A DNA stretch of 64,000 nt, taken from Saturnia japonica. Taxonomy: Eukaryota; Arthropoda; Insecta; Lepidoptera; Saturniidae. This document shows, one piece after another, positions 12,491 through 24,006 of the stretch. Under the pieces are notes generated by a model. It did not search any database. It worked only from the letters and a program-made list of their open reading frames with translations, and was not told the origin of the DNA. The stretch is taken from NCBI GenBank assembly GCA_033032175.1, contig CM065310.1, positions 8,184,001-8,248,000 of the forward strand, given 5' to 3'. A program made the translations under genes and the position numbers. Each line of letters begins with the position of its first letter. The stretch's first letter is position 1.

Positions 12491-12766
12491 CTGTCCATAC
12501 ACACTATAATGTACACACAATAATGAAATATGAGTTTAAAAAAAATTACTTATTTAATAATTTACGTAGGTATTCAAAATGCAATAGTAATAAAATTAAC
12601 TTAAATTAAAAAAAAGTACAAAATGAGTTAAATACATTTATTTGCACAATTGTATGTAATGTTATCAAAATTATCAATCGGAATAAAAATATATATTTTT
12701 AATTACTATTATTATTTGACAGATTATTTATAATTATAGTTGTACTGGAAAAATGCCCTTTGGCAC

Positions 12767-15700
12767 TTATTGCATTTTATCGTTGCGTCGTTTTTTATAA
12801 CTTTCAACATCGGTAACCTTTTGTATCGTCTGATACTTGTCTATGGCGTTCTTGACGAAATCCGCCGCAGTGCTTATTTTGTCTAAACGTTCTGGTGATA
12901 TCAGAGACCTCATTTCTTCATGTATAGGTCCCACGCCGTGGAATACGAAAGTGCATAAGTTTGTGTACGTACAAACACCAATAGTAAGCATGGAACCGAG
13001 GAACATCATAAACATTTTACCGAATATTGTTGTTATAGTACTACCGACATAGCTCACGATCGTCTGGAACAAATAAAGGTGCGGATTGATTTCCGTCGGC
13101 GCTTTAACTAGATAGCACCCTATCTACAAACAATAGCTCCTAGAATACGTCAACTTAATTCTTAGTGACTACTTAAATTGAAAATTGTCAACGTTATTGT
13201 ATTTTCTGTAAAATAATTACTCGAGTACACCGATTCGGCGTAGTTTTGATTGCCGCATTTTTGTAGTACGCCCAGGATATCTAGTTGAAGCGGCGCTGAA
13301 ACCAATGATTAATCTATGGGTATACTTTATTTAAAAGAAATTCTATACTAACCTCACACGTGCCTTTATTATTTATTGGTTTATCGTTTGTTCATAACCT
13401 CACGTGATATATAAGTGACGATTTGCTGTAAAACAGACTAAACTTTTTTTTCAAAGTGAAAACACTATACCTGGTGTTAAGCACAGTACAATCTAAAAAC
13501 AGTGGCGACTACCGAGAGATCAAAGGAAGGTACTGTGACTAGTTCATTACTATGTGCATGGTGGCCGCGACCCGGTCGGTATTTTTTCCAACTGACTATA
13601 CTGTTAGTCTTAAGGGCCCTGGAGCCTTTAGAGGCTTTGACAGCTTCACTGGGCTTGGGGGCGAGCACGAAAGGTACTCAGCCGCGGAGCGACTGGCTTA
13701 AAGCGTACCACTATGACAAGTGGTACACCTAGTTTATGGTCGCCACGAACGAACACGACTTTCGTATCTAGGATACCAACCACCTACCACCTACCAGACT
13801 AGGGGGACTAGCTCTCAAGTGCAGCTGCCGGAACACAAATATTAATGCTTGGTGACAAATTTTCAACTCGAGGAAGGTAGCTAGCAAGGTGGTCATTAGA
13901 AAATGCTATCTATGGTTTCATTACGATGTTACCTTCACACCGAAAGTTCAGGCAAATTGTAGGATACAAACCATGTCAATCGACGTAGCGCCTGAACACG
14001 CTACCCTGAGCTATAATCGCTTCATCACACAAAATATCTTCCTGTTCGGAAATTGAACCTGCAAAATGTTAGCGCAGTAGTGAACCTCCACTGCACCAAA
14101 ACACCTAACTGTTATGTTTAGTTTTAACATCTACTAATATAATAATTGGGTAAACCATAAGAGATATATCAAATGCATGTACTACATAAACTATCAGGTA
14201 AAAATTACTGCGAGAGTATGTGTCTATTTTAGAAGGAACACGCATAATAAGCATTATTGTCTTTAAAAAAACGGGGAGCGGAGGTAGCAAGATTCGCGGG
14301 TGTGTCGATCGACGGCATAGCTAGTAAAGTAATATATGAAAGACTTTAACGCTATTTAATAATATTAAAATTCCTTACTCGTGCATCTGGTACTTGGCTC
14401 CAGAGTAAGCTTAAGGTAGAAGTATCGGGTTCCATTAGGTAATCATTTTCATATGAGTCGTAACTGAAATAAAAACAGAAACCATTATAGTCAATGAACG
14501 TATCTAAAACATCAACAACTTTATGGGATGGAAGAGCCATAGAATAATAAATATTTTAGATACAAAAGCCAATTTTTTATGAACCTGTACTTAGTTGGAG
14601 TGAGAATTGCAAAGACTGTTTCAGTGACCCTTTGTGACGCGTCTTTTTTTTAAGTTTAAACGTGGTAGGTATATTTTTTTATCGTGTTTTGTTTAGCGTT
14701 GTGTCCACAACCTCACCTGATCATAAGTGACGATGTGGCCCAAGATGATAGCACGCGAAGCCTAGTAAAGACTGGCTCTCAAGTGCAGCTGCCGGAATAC
14801 ACCAGTTGGTGCTTGGCGACATATTTTCAACTCGAGGGTGGTAGCTAGCCAGGTGGGCATTAGAAAAAGCCCTACCACCATGCTATGATTTCATCACGAT
14901 GTTTTCCTACACCGAAATTTCAGGTTCATTGCAGGGATTCGAACTCACGTCGATCGCCTGATTCGATCGGTTTGCCTTTGTAAAAGTAAGCCTTCACTTA
15001 ATCTGTTCTTACTAAGTAAGTATAAGTTAAATGAAATTTTTACACTAAACCAATAAAAATAGCAAAACCTATAGAAACCAAAAAATTGGAGATGCATTTT
15101 TTTTTTATTTCGCACGGCAAAGTGACGTCTCTAGGCCGATGATAAGCAGAGTGCAATGCAAAAGCTTGGGCGTCCACTCTGGAATCGTCAATTCGTCGCT
15201 GGTCGCCGTTTGTCAAGCCTCACGGCAACGGATACTCCCGGTTGGCCTCGAAACGTACTCTCGACTGATCTCGAAAAGAAACAAAACAAGATCACTGTTA
15301 TCACCAAGTGCATGGTAGTCCCGTACAGGTCCCTACCATCCCATTTGTTTACTAGATATATACCGGCTAAAGGTGGAACACAACACGCCTATGACACAAT
15401 TGTTGTGTCCAAACACGCACAGGTTATAATGCATTATGATAAAAAATTTGAATATACTTTACTTGTTAGGAGATGCATAACTCTTATCGTATCCATAACC
15501 AGGAGCGTATGGGATGTCAGGGTAATTTACTTCAGCTTGATTTTGATCGTAGCCATAGTTGGAAGCTTCTAAATTATCCTGAAAATTCGGAATTAATTAA
15601 TTATGATAACAAACTTCAGTTGATCTTAACTAAAAGTAAAAAACAAAATCAATAAATCAACCAACAACATCATCAGATCATCAAGTCAACTGATTAAATT

Positions 15701-18700
15701 AGAATGAAAGGGCAACTGCATTTCACATACTCCTATGATATGATTAAACATTTACATCATAAAGATCAATAAATATTGCTATTTTTTACACATTTTAACA
15801 TTTTTGTGTATGGTGTTTTTAACGTTCTTGGTGGCCATTTTAATGTTTTGCCAAGTTCAACCGAGTTTTGTAATGTTATGTATCAATATACTCACGATTC
15901 TATTAACTTCAGTGGAACTAGCAGATTGATCAGCTAGCATTCCTTCGTGACGTATAACCGGTCCATGAGCTTTAACAGGTTCTATATGTGCTCGTCCTTT
16001 ATTTTTATGTTCTTCCCCTCTATATACTGGACGTTCTGGTTCGGATTTTGGTTCTTTCTTATACACAGCATGTGTTGCTAACCCTTCATTGATGATATCA
16101 GGCTTGAAAATATGTTTTTCAAGAGTGACGTAAGTAGATGGCAACTCCGCTGTAAACCCTAAAGTCGCTAAGGCCAAAGTAACTATGATAATCTTAAACA
16201 TCTGGAAAACAATCACAAAGTTTACAGGTTAATCTAGATAAAATAAATATTAGATGAAAATAATTCGGAAAGAAACTTACCTTATAGAGAATACGTCCTT
16301 TCTTCACCTCTTTCTCAAAAGAAGTAATAGAAAATCTTAATGATTTTAGACTTTAAATACGCAAGGCAATATGACTATGACCAGTCATCCCAATTTTTAC
16401 TTATCTCCACGGTATTGTTTTGCAATAATGCCATAAGCTTCAAGTCAGTTAGTGATAAGGATTGGTCAAAGTATTGGAATTTACGGGAGGCACAAAAAAT
16501 ACACGATAAAGTAACTTAAATTGTTCAAAAATGTTTTGTAATACAGTGTTTTAATAATGATTTAATAGAACCATTCTTTTCATGTTGTATTATACGTAAC
16601 GATATATGTACTTGTTATAATGCTCGCAATTGATTTAATGCACCGGTAATATTGAAAAATAAAGAATATAATGACATTAAACTAATATTGTATAATCTTA
16701 TACAGGACATACAATATTAACATCTCTTCATTCACGTACAGATGCCAGCTATCGACTGTTCGATATAGTTTATTCATTGTGATAAAACGAAAGCTCGTAT
16801 TACTTTGTTTGTTACTTAAAATATTAAAAGCACGTAAAGAAGCATGTAAAAGCATTATTTCGTATTTAAATACGGCTTGAACATTTTAAATTCGGATCAC
16901 ATGAAAATGTTTCCCTGAAACCTTATTCATATACTTGTGTTATAATATTTAATCTCTTCCATATCATGATTTATGACGAACTGGTAATACCTAAAACTCC
17001 TGTTAGGCTGATATTTCAAGAATTAAATGCTCCCTTCGTACCAATGATATTTTATAAGTAGACTAGCTGTGCCCCGCGGTTTCACCCGCATATAATTTAG
17101 AAGAAATCATTTATTAATGATTTATAATACTTGAGTATAGTGAATATTTTTAATCTGGTCACATCGTGGCATCGCACGGCTCGTTCGCCCCGTTAACTAC
17201 TATAGACATAGACCCGAGCCGAGTGTTGAATTATTTTAATTTTGTATTATCTCTCAAACTATGCGTCCAAATAACATGCTGTAAAAAACAAAGTTTATCT
17301 TCATTATAAATTGTCTTTATGATGAAGTAACTTTTGTTCGTAAGGATTAATATGCCATGCTTAAAAATAATGCACATAAATTAATGTTTAATCTTTAACA
17401 AAAAATATTGCATAATACCTTATAGTGGCTCATGTATAAGAGATAGATATATGCTATCACTGAATTTTTTTATATATACTAATGGCCAATATGTTTGTAG
17501 AACATTGTATTTACGTATCATTAACCATTAAGCCAGCGCATGCGACTAAAGCAGTTCGCGAGGGCTTCGACTTCCGATTTACGTAACAAAAATCAATATT
17601 TATGGCTAGCTAGAAACTGTAGTCTAATGTTATTATATAACAGAATGTTATCACAGTATAATCTATAGCTATACTATTTCTCGTGAGTCTGGCTATCATA
17701 TAAAAAAAATATTTTTTCGAATGCGACTGGTAGTTCCAAAGATTAGCGTGTATAAACAAATAAACAAACAAAAAACTTTTCCGCTTTATTATATTATTAG
17801 TATAGATTTTACATGTTCTTTTTGAATATGGAATGATTCGTATAATTCATAACCAAATGTTCTAGTCGTTACCATTTCAAATTTCGAACTCTACGTCCCT
17901 ATGAGGCCGTGTTCTAAAAGTGCATAACCTCTTTCAGCTTAGAAACCCCTTCAGATGAGGTACTAATATAGTACGGTTACTTTCGAGACATTCCAAATTT
18001 AAAGAGTATTTGCTTATGTTTTTAAGTAAGTTCAACCTTTTTTGAATAAAATCGGATTGAGTTTTGAAACATGTGTCAAAATAAAATGTAATTTAAATCA
18101 AAAACACTAAGGAGTATTAATATCAACTTTGAAGCAAATCACCTCCAAAATAACTTTCTACCCCTTTTTAACCCCGTTAGGGGATGAATTTCAATAAAAT
18201 ACGAAACACGTCTTCCATCGATTCTATTAAAAAAGGTTTATGCAAAATTTGAAGTAGATTGGACCAAGGAATTACGTTTTCCTATACAAACTTTGCTCCC
18301 CTTGTTCACCTTAGGGGTAGAATTTCGGAAAATCCTCTCTTATCGGATGCCTACGTCATATCTTCCAACTTTCAGGTAACTACGATCAGCGGTTTAGACT
18401 GTGCGTTGATCCGTCAGTCATTCAGGACAAAGCATTTTATATATATAGATACGGCATTGACGCTCTTTACATGCCATCGTAAATGTGGGCAATTGCCCTC
18501 ACTGAAATGAACTTGATACCGGTGTGAGCGAAAAGAAACTTTTATCCTTTTTTGACAACAGAGATTCCGCCTTACGTTGTGATTTCCTATGTCTTATGTT
18601 TCAACATCCTACAATAAATTCACAATCCATAACAAAATTCGTAACGTTTTTAAATTGCTTTTAGTGAGAGTATAACGTGTCTATTTATAAAACTTAATGA

Positions 18701-20749
18701 CTGACTTATCTATGATAAAAAAAATTAATATGATTACTGGCTATATTGTTTATTGTTAATATCTGGGCGACCGAGCTTTGCTCGGTGTCTTACAAAAACA
18801 AAAAACACCTGTCTATGTATACTTGGAATGTAAAACATTATCTAAATACAAAGTTTCATCCAAATCGTTGGTTACCGAGAAACCAATTACATATATATAT
18901 ATATATATACAAGAATTGCTCACTTAATATAATAAGATATATTTATATCAGCTGTTTGAAATCTCTGCTTAGCTTGATCCTGAGCTTTCGGTGAAGGAAT
19001 ACCTCATGATGAAGACTTAGCATGGTGGACCACCTTCAAATTGAGAATCTGTCGCCAACCATCTATTTATAGATATGTCCTGTCAGTTAAACTTGAGACC
19101 CAGTCCTCTCACTATGTTTAGCGTATTAACATCTTGGGCCATATTCTCACTAACACATTGCCAAACGCTACCACCAACAAAGAATTTAAGAAATAATACA
19201 AAATTAGTGCAACTACCAACAGAAGTGGCTCTAAAATAGCATAAATCGATGGCTATAATTTATTCACCACCTAATTACACCATAAAGGCTTTTAGTCGAT
19301 ATGAGGTATGAATAAATAATATGTAAGCCGGTCTAACAATCTTAGAGGAAATACCTAAGCGATGAATTCATTATTTACATACTTTCTAGAAGGCTTGTCG
19401 ATGGCCTTCGCCTAATTTTTATCTTATCTATATTTATAAATTTGTAGTTATATATGTACATGTAATATTTTTTCCAAATCTCCCGATGGGTATAACTATA
19501 TAAAGGACACCGAAAACGAATATGTCCTTAAATTTTTTTGTCTGTCTGTCTGTCGTTTGTATTTCCCGATTTAACTCAAAAACGAGAAGCTTATTTCATT
19601 TGTCAATTATAGGCTATAAGAAATCACTATAATACTTTTAAAAATCGTAAAAAAAAGCAAATTGAAAAAAAAAATGGTTATTTTCGGTTTTGATGACATT
19701 TTATACAATAGATTTATAAGTAATTCATGGCCTGTAAGAATTTTTAATAATAAGTCAAGGAATTGTAAAAAGAAAATAATTAAAAAAAAATTTACGTCAA
19801 TTCTCAACCAATTCTTATCAAATTTTGGATTGCTCGTGTTTTTGTATTGTACAGTGCATGCTTACCATCAGAGATAGTGCAGTCACTTTGCCTTGCTACT
19901 ATACAAAAAGTATCATAATTAAGAGATATACTAGAACTAGCGGTGCCCTCGGGGTTCCGCACGTTTATGTTACCCAGTATTTATTGTCATACGGTAATTT
20001 TATTTCTACTCATATTATTGACAATTCTTATATATATTCGTATTCGTATTATCAATTGACCAATGACATAAGCTTCCTGTGCAAAAAAATAAACAAGAAT
20101 CGGTCAAACAATTTTTGAGTTAAATCTAGGCATACAAACAGACAGACAGATAACATTTTTTTAAAGCATATTTGTGGTATAGTTAGATACATATGTAGTA
20201 TGGTTATATAATGTCTATCGGGAAATTTGGAAAAAATTACATGTCAAAACTGCAGATTTATTAATAGACATACTACAAACAAAATGGTCAATTATTAATT
20301 ATTTGCTAAATATTTCGTGGTTAACAATATTATAAAGATTACATTTATTCTGACTTATGATAAAAATAGAATAACATATGAAATATTTGAATATTTTATT
20401 AATTTTCACTTACAAGAAAGTTAGAATAAATAATTACAATGAAAATAATTTCTATGTATATAAGTTAACAGAGTTTAGAAAATAGGCTCTAACTGATAAT
20501 AAAATTGCTTGACGATAAATTATCAAATTGAATGTGGTAGCACGCCAGGCGAGGACAAAAAAGCCTACTAACATCCATAATTCCTATTGCAATAACGATT
20601 AGGATATTAGAAGTAATTAAGAATTTAAATAAATCTTTTGTAATGTCTTTCTTGTGATAACACACACACACATAATAATCTAAAGTATCCACTCACCGTT
20701 TCACGTATTCCCAGAACAATATTATCTCTTGTTGTAAACGTTCACTCAT
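12767..20749 (-). CDS. Proposed three-exon gene, 144-residue protein with one membrane segment
   Basis: I do not recognise the family. Proposed coding exons on the minus strand: 20749-20697, 14463-14379 and 13063-12767 (53, 85 and 297 bases, together 145 codons including the stop). Splice signals fit: donor gtgagt after exon 1, acceptor tttcag and donor gtaagg around exon 2, acceptor ttccag before exon 3, and phases 2/1 and 0/0 agree. The product starts MSERLQQEIILFWEYVK. It has a hydrophobic stretch in exon 3 (IFGKMFMMFLGSMLTIGVC) that could span a membrane, and ends in a charged tail YKKRRNDKMQ. Exons 2 and 3 are the better supported part. Exon 1 lies 6.2 kb upstream and was joined on phase and fit alone. 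An alternative is that exon 2 begins with its own ATG at 14540 (MALPSHK...). The intron contains SINEs and the gene at 15459-16201. Confidence 0.5.
13586..13675 (-). repeat. Jockey-type LINE 3' tip, reverse
   Basis: Reverse of the jockey 3' end: 'ttttccaactgactatactg', 'cttaagggccctgg', 'gacagcttcactgggcttgg'. Only the last ~90 bases before the A tail remain. It abuts an unrelated dispersed repeat (about 13490-13585) that is also seen near 45090. Confidence 0.65.
13795..13990 (-). repeat. tRNA-derived SINE, reverse copy
   Basis: It matches the family at 377-672: 'ctctcaagtgcagctgccgg', 'tggtttcattacgatgtt' and 'ccgaaagttcagg' in reverse order. It lies within the large intron of the gene spanning 12767-20749. 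Confidence 0.65.
14700..14975 (-). repeat. tRNA-derived SINE, reverse copy, best preserved 3' end
   Basis: It contains 'agtgacgatgtggcccaag', 'ctctcaagtgcagctgccgg', 'gtggtagctagccaggtggg' and a reversed B-box region 'ggattcgaactcacgtcg'. It is the clearest reverse-oriented member of the family here. Confidence 0.7.
15125..15420. repeat. Dispersed repeat, class unknown
   Basis: The blocks 'aaacgtactctcgactgatc' and 'gtagtcccgtacaggtccc' resemble parts of the repeats near 43080-43330 and 44930-45130 ('cccgaaacgcgac', 'catggtggtcgc'). The open frame over it has no recognisable protein. Confidence 0.35.
15459..16201 (-). CDS. Small secreted protein, 141 residues, family unknown
   Basis: Coding exons on the minus strand are 16201-15896 (102 codons) and 15578-15459 (39 codons plus stop), joined at donor gtgagt and acceptor ttttcag in phase 0. 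The start ATG sits directly after an acceptor (ttttccag), so exon 1 is non-coding; its donor (gtaagt) is near 16280. Residues 1-18 (MFKIIIVTLALATLGFTA) form a clear signal peptide, with cleavage likely before ELPS. The mature chain is hydrophilic. Its middle is rich in Lys, Glu, Pro and His, and its C-terminus is Tyr/Gly/Pro-rich (NYGYDQNQ, PYAPGYGYDKSYASP), which recalls cuticle or other secreted structural proteins without proving it. There are no cysteines after the signal peptide, so disulfide-based toxin or defensin folds are excluded. It lies inside the proposed large intron of the gene at 12767-20749, on the same strand. Confidence 0.75.
16280..16360 (-). promoter_or_regulatory. Probable core promoter and non-coding first exon of the secreted-protein gene
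   Basis: On the minus strand, a TATA-like 'tatttaaa' near 16352-16359 lies about 30 bases upstream of a likely start near 16325. A short leader then ends at the donor 'ataag|gtaagt' at 16280. This spacing fits a TATA-driven insect gene. The exact start site is inferred. Confidence 0.55.
17062..17808 (-). repeat. Helitron-like non-autonomous repeat, copy 2
   Basis: On the minus strand, it starts near 'tatactaataatataataaa' and ends 'gcgggtgaaaccgcggggca' followed by 'cagctagtc'. It aligns through most of its length with 1295-1953. The terminal GCTAGT and lack of terminal inverted repeats fit lepidopteran Helitron-like elements. No coding capacity. Confidence 0.6.
18165..18455 (+). repeat. Dispersed repeat resembling a LINE 3' region
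   Basis: Repeated phrases such as 'taaccccgttaggggatgaa', 'ttaggggtagaattt' and 'tttagactgtgcgttgatcc' followed by 'gtcagtcattcaggac' are typical of a common insect repeat tail, from memory. No second copy here confirms it. Confidence 0.4.
18760..18960 (+). repeat. Dispersed repeat with 'gcgaccgagctttgctcggt' head
   Basis: The head forms a short palindrome (accgag / ctcggt). The body contains 'aaacattatctaaatacaaa' and ends 'caagaattgctcacttaata'. The same element occurs at 33960-34085 and forms part of the 217 bp tandem unit at 43264-44120. Confidence 0.65.
18985..19145 (+). repeat. tRNA-derived SINE, partial
   Basis: It starts within the SINE body at 'gagctttcggtgaaggaa', continues through 'catggtggaccacc' and ends at 'catcttgggccatat'. 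The tRNA-like head is missing. Confidence 0.55.
19458..20248. repeat. Possible terminal-inverted-repeat element, about 790 bp
   Basis: The left end 'acatgtaatattttttccaa' onward and the right end (19458-19505 against 20203-20248) match in reverse over about 40 bases, including 'ttccaaat.tcccgat'. No transposase is readable. The interior carries another repeat start, 'gcggtgccctcggggttccg', near 19940. No target duplication was identified. Confidence 0.5.
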
Positions 20750-21184
20750 GTCCGAAAAATTCTAACAAATTCCATAAATTTTTAAATAAATCATTATACT
20801 CTATGCACGTCTATGTACACTTTACCATATCAAATATTTTATATTAAAACAACATTTCTTTATGCTTACACTAAAATATAATTACGTAGGTAAAAGAAAA
20901 TCACAATTAACAATCGTTTATTTCTAGAGCGAAAGATTATATTTAATTCTTATGGATACTGAAAAAATTATGTGCTGGTATGAATTTAAAAGAGAATTTA
21001 GTTAAGGGCTGCTTTACACGTTCATTCATAAGGCTGTTATGTATATTACAAACTGGCCGGTACTTGGAATTCCATCGTTTTTCAAACATGAAATTTCAGG
21101 GTTAAAGTAAAATCGATTTCCATGTGTAACAATTACAGTTGATTTATAAAAAGCTTTTACGATTTATATTTATAAGGTTCAAAA

Positions 21185-21430
21185 CCTTATGGCTCATTGG
21201 TAGCCTCTTTGGATAACGCGTTGATCGAATTAGGTTCGAATGCGTGATGAAAAATGCTGATATGACATTTTGTAATTGCCACTTGGCTAACGACTATTCT
21301 TAAATTGAAAATCTTCAGCAGGCTTCAATAGGTATGTTCCAGGAATTGCACTTGAAATCCAGTCCTTTTAGGCCTGCCGTGTTTCCAGCTTGGGTCACGT
21401 CGTCACTTAAGATCGTGTGAGATTGTGGTC
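21185..21430 (+). repeat. tRNA-derived SINE
   Basis: The tRNA-like head includes 'taggttcgaatgcgtga', a damaged B box. The body has the family's order of blocks and ends near 'agcttgggtcacgtcgtcac'. It lies 0.5 kb upstream of the first MLH3 exon. Confidence 0.6.
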
Positions 21431-21890
21431 AAATGCTAAATCTATCTATATATGTAGGTATATACATCTGTCTATATAAAATCAATGTTGGTATATACTA
21501 GTATATAAAAAATATTTATAAACTCCAAAACTGCTTGGCAGATCGCTATGAAAATTGGTAGATTTGTATGGTTTTTCATTTAAAAGGTTTTATGTTATTC
21601 ATAAACGTCATAGATGGCACTGTGGCCGAGTTATTAATTGCTGGAAAGAGTATAACCATGTCTGCGAATATACCTAGTAAAATATTAAAAGAACTCAGTT
21701 ATAATTTATTTTAAGTAATAAATATATTGAAAGGAGGTTCCAATCTAGTATAGAATAATTTAAATTAAATATGTAACGATTTCGATTTTTAAAAGTTATA
21801 TACATTTTGAAGATGCATACAATTATTATGTAATTTAAAAAAACATAGGAAACAATTGCAAATCAACTCTTCTGTCAAAGATTTCACTAG

Positions 21891-24006
21891 AATTGTCTTT
21901 GCTAAACTCATGTGCTTTTGTTACATTGTTTTAAAAAATGTTTGTAAAACAGCTACCTAACGATGTACATTCTATGTTGTGTGCCTCAGTGAAAATCAAT
22001 AACTATAAAACCGCTGTAGCAGAATTGGTATGTTACGTAAATTAAACTTCATTTCTATTTTAATTACGAGGTGGATGAAAAACTTAGTAGAAACTTCGAT
22101 AAAAACATTATCGAATGAATCGATTGGATTACGTTGGTAGGACGATTTAAGATGTTATTTCTATCACATAATTTTTAGTTATAAAATTATAATTTAAGCC
22201 TGCAGGTAGGTACTTACAACATTTTAGATTTTGTAACTCCAAGTTTGTATACGAAATTAAAAAAAACACAATTATTAATAATGTCCTATCGTTGTTTTCG
22301 TACGATTTTCTGTTTATAAAAAAGGAAACTGTGCCCCGCGGTTTCGCTCGCGTTAATTAAATGCGATTCTCGTCGGGCGATCAACTTGCCCTCGGCTGCC
22401 GATACTCCGTAGGTACCATAACATCGTTATCGCGAAGCTTATTTTATGATCTATAGATCATATAATCCATACTAGTACATATTATAAATGCGAAAGTAAC
22501 TCTGTCTATCTGTCTGTCTGTCTGTTACGTTTTCACGCATAAACCGCTGAACCAATTTTGATCAATTTTAGTATAAAGATAGATTGGACCTTGGCAAAGG
22601 ACATAGGGTACTTTTTGTAGCGAAAATAAAACTTTAAGGGTAGAAAATAGAGGATGAAAGTTTCTATGAACAAAATATGGAAACACCAAATGCGCATGCG
22701 CGATAATGGTGAAATGACATCGGCTGCTATACCAACCAATTTGTAATAAGAAATGTATTTTATTTCTAATAATTACCTATTAAATAATAGTTGTGTGCGA
22801 AGCCGCGGGCACACCGCTAGTATTATATAATTGTAATTGCTCCGCTGCTAATGGTCGAAGCGTGATCTTAGATAGCCTATAACCTTCCTCAATAAATCTT
22901 ACTATATTATAAAACAGAGTCCCCCTGCCGCGTTTTTTCTGTCTGAACGCGATAAACTACCGAACTGATTTTCATACGGTTTTCATCAATGGATGGAGTG
23001 ATTTACGAGGAAGGTTTAGGTGTATAATTAATTAACTTTTTATGTAAATTGACTGAAATATGAAGATTATTGTTGAAGATGTCGGAAGAAATCATGCCGA
23101 TTGTGAGCTTTACTGGCGTGCGCCGCGTAAACCAATAGAGTAATTTGTATTACGGAGTGTAGGCATTAATGTATGCTCTGCTGATCATGCGAAGCCGAGC
23201 AGGTTGCTAGTAGGTTACAAAATGTAAAAAGATTTTTTCAAATATGAGTTTTAGTTTCAGAGTTTAGCGCATTCAAACAAACAAACAATCGTTTGAGCTT
23301 TACAATGTTAATAAGTATAGATTACTATATTTTCAGATTTACAATTCTTTGGACGCAGATTCTACGTCTATTGCAGTACGTATTCATATGGAACAAAATT
23401 CAATACAGGTGATAGATAACGGACAGGGCATTAAAGAGATTGACATGGATCTAATCGGGCAAAGGTACATGACAAGCAAGTTTATAAACTTATCCGCTTT
23501 AAAATCCGTACCAGATAAGTATGGTTTACGTGGTGAATCTCTATCAAATATTATTGAGGTATCGCAATTCGTGAGTATAACATCAAGGTATGAAGAGACA
23601 GAGGACACTTGGGTAAAAATCTTCAATAAAGGTAAAGGTCATACATTAAAGGAGACGACAAAGAGACCATCAACAGGAACCACTGTGAGTTATTAGCTGA
23701 ATTATTTGAAAAGTATGTAATTTAGTACATCATAAATAGTCGTAAATCGTAGCTTACGCCACAGCCACTTGATTCACAATCTGAAGTCCTTTATCATTCA
23801 CAGTGGACTAAGTTTCAACAAAGTTTTTCAAGGAAAAACTTTCATCAAACTACTATTAATAGAAAATAATTCCGAGTAAATACAACTATTAACTTAGATT
23901 TCGAATCTATAAATATAGCTATTAATGGCATCGTAATTTTTAAATTAATAGTTAAACATTTATTGATTAATAACGAATAAGCGATCATTTATTTCATATA
24001 TAATCA
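21891..24006 (+). repeat. Tandem duplication copy 1 (MLH3 exons 1-2)
   Basis: This 2.1 kb block, starting 'aattgtctttgctaaactca', is repeated at 24024-26134 after a 17 bp junction. It contains MLH3 exon 1 (21938-22027), exon 2 (23337-23684) and the intron with nested Helitron-like repeats. Differences from copy 2 are a handful of substitutions and small indels, for example one extra pair of tctg units in the microsatellite near 22505. The exon 2 protein is identical in both. Confidence 0.95.

Noticed and set aside
15156..15572. 138-codon plus-strand frame
   Set aside because: It covers a dispersed repeat and then runs antisense over the real exon at 15459-15578.
18746..18994. 82-codon plus-strand frame
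   Set aside because: It spans a dispersed repeat and an (at)n run; no protein features.
19607..19877. Overlapping open frames on both strands
   Set aside because: Lys/Phe/Ile-rich products of A/T runs inside a terminal-repeat element.
22533..22739. Minus-strand open frame of 68 codons, repeated at 24659-24865
   Set aside because: It lies inside a Helitron-like repeat and has no domain or splice support.
23384..23626. Minus-strand open frame of 80 codons, repeated at 25510-25752
   Set aside because: It is the reverse strand of MLH3 exon 2; it is repeated only because the exon is duplicated.
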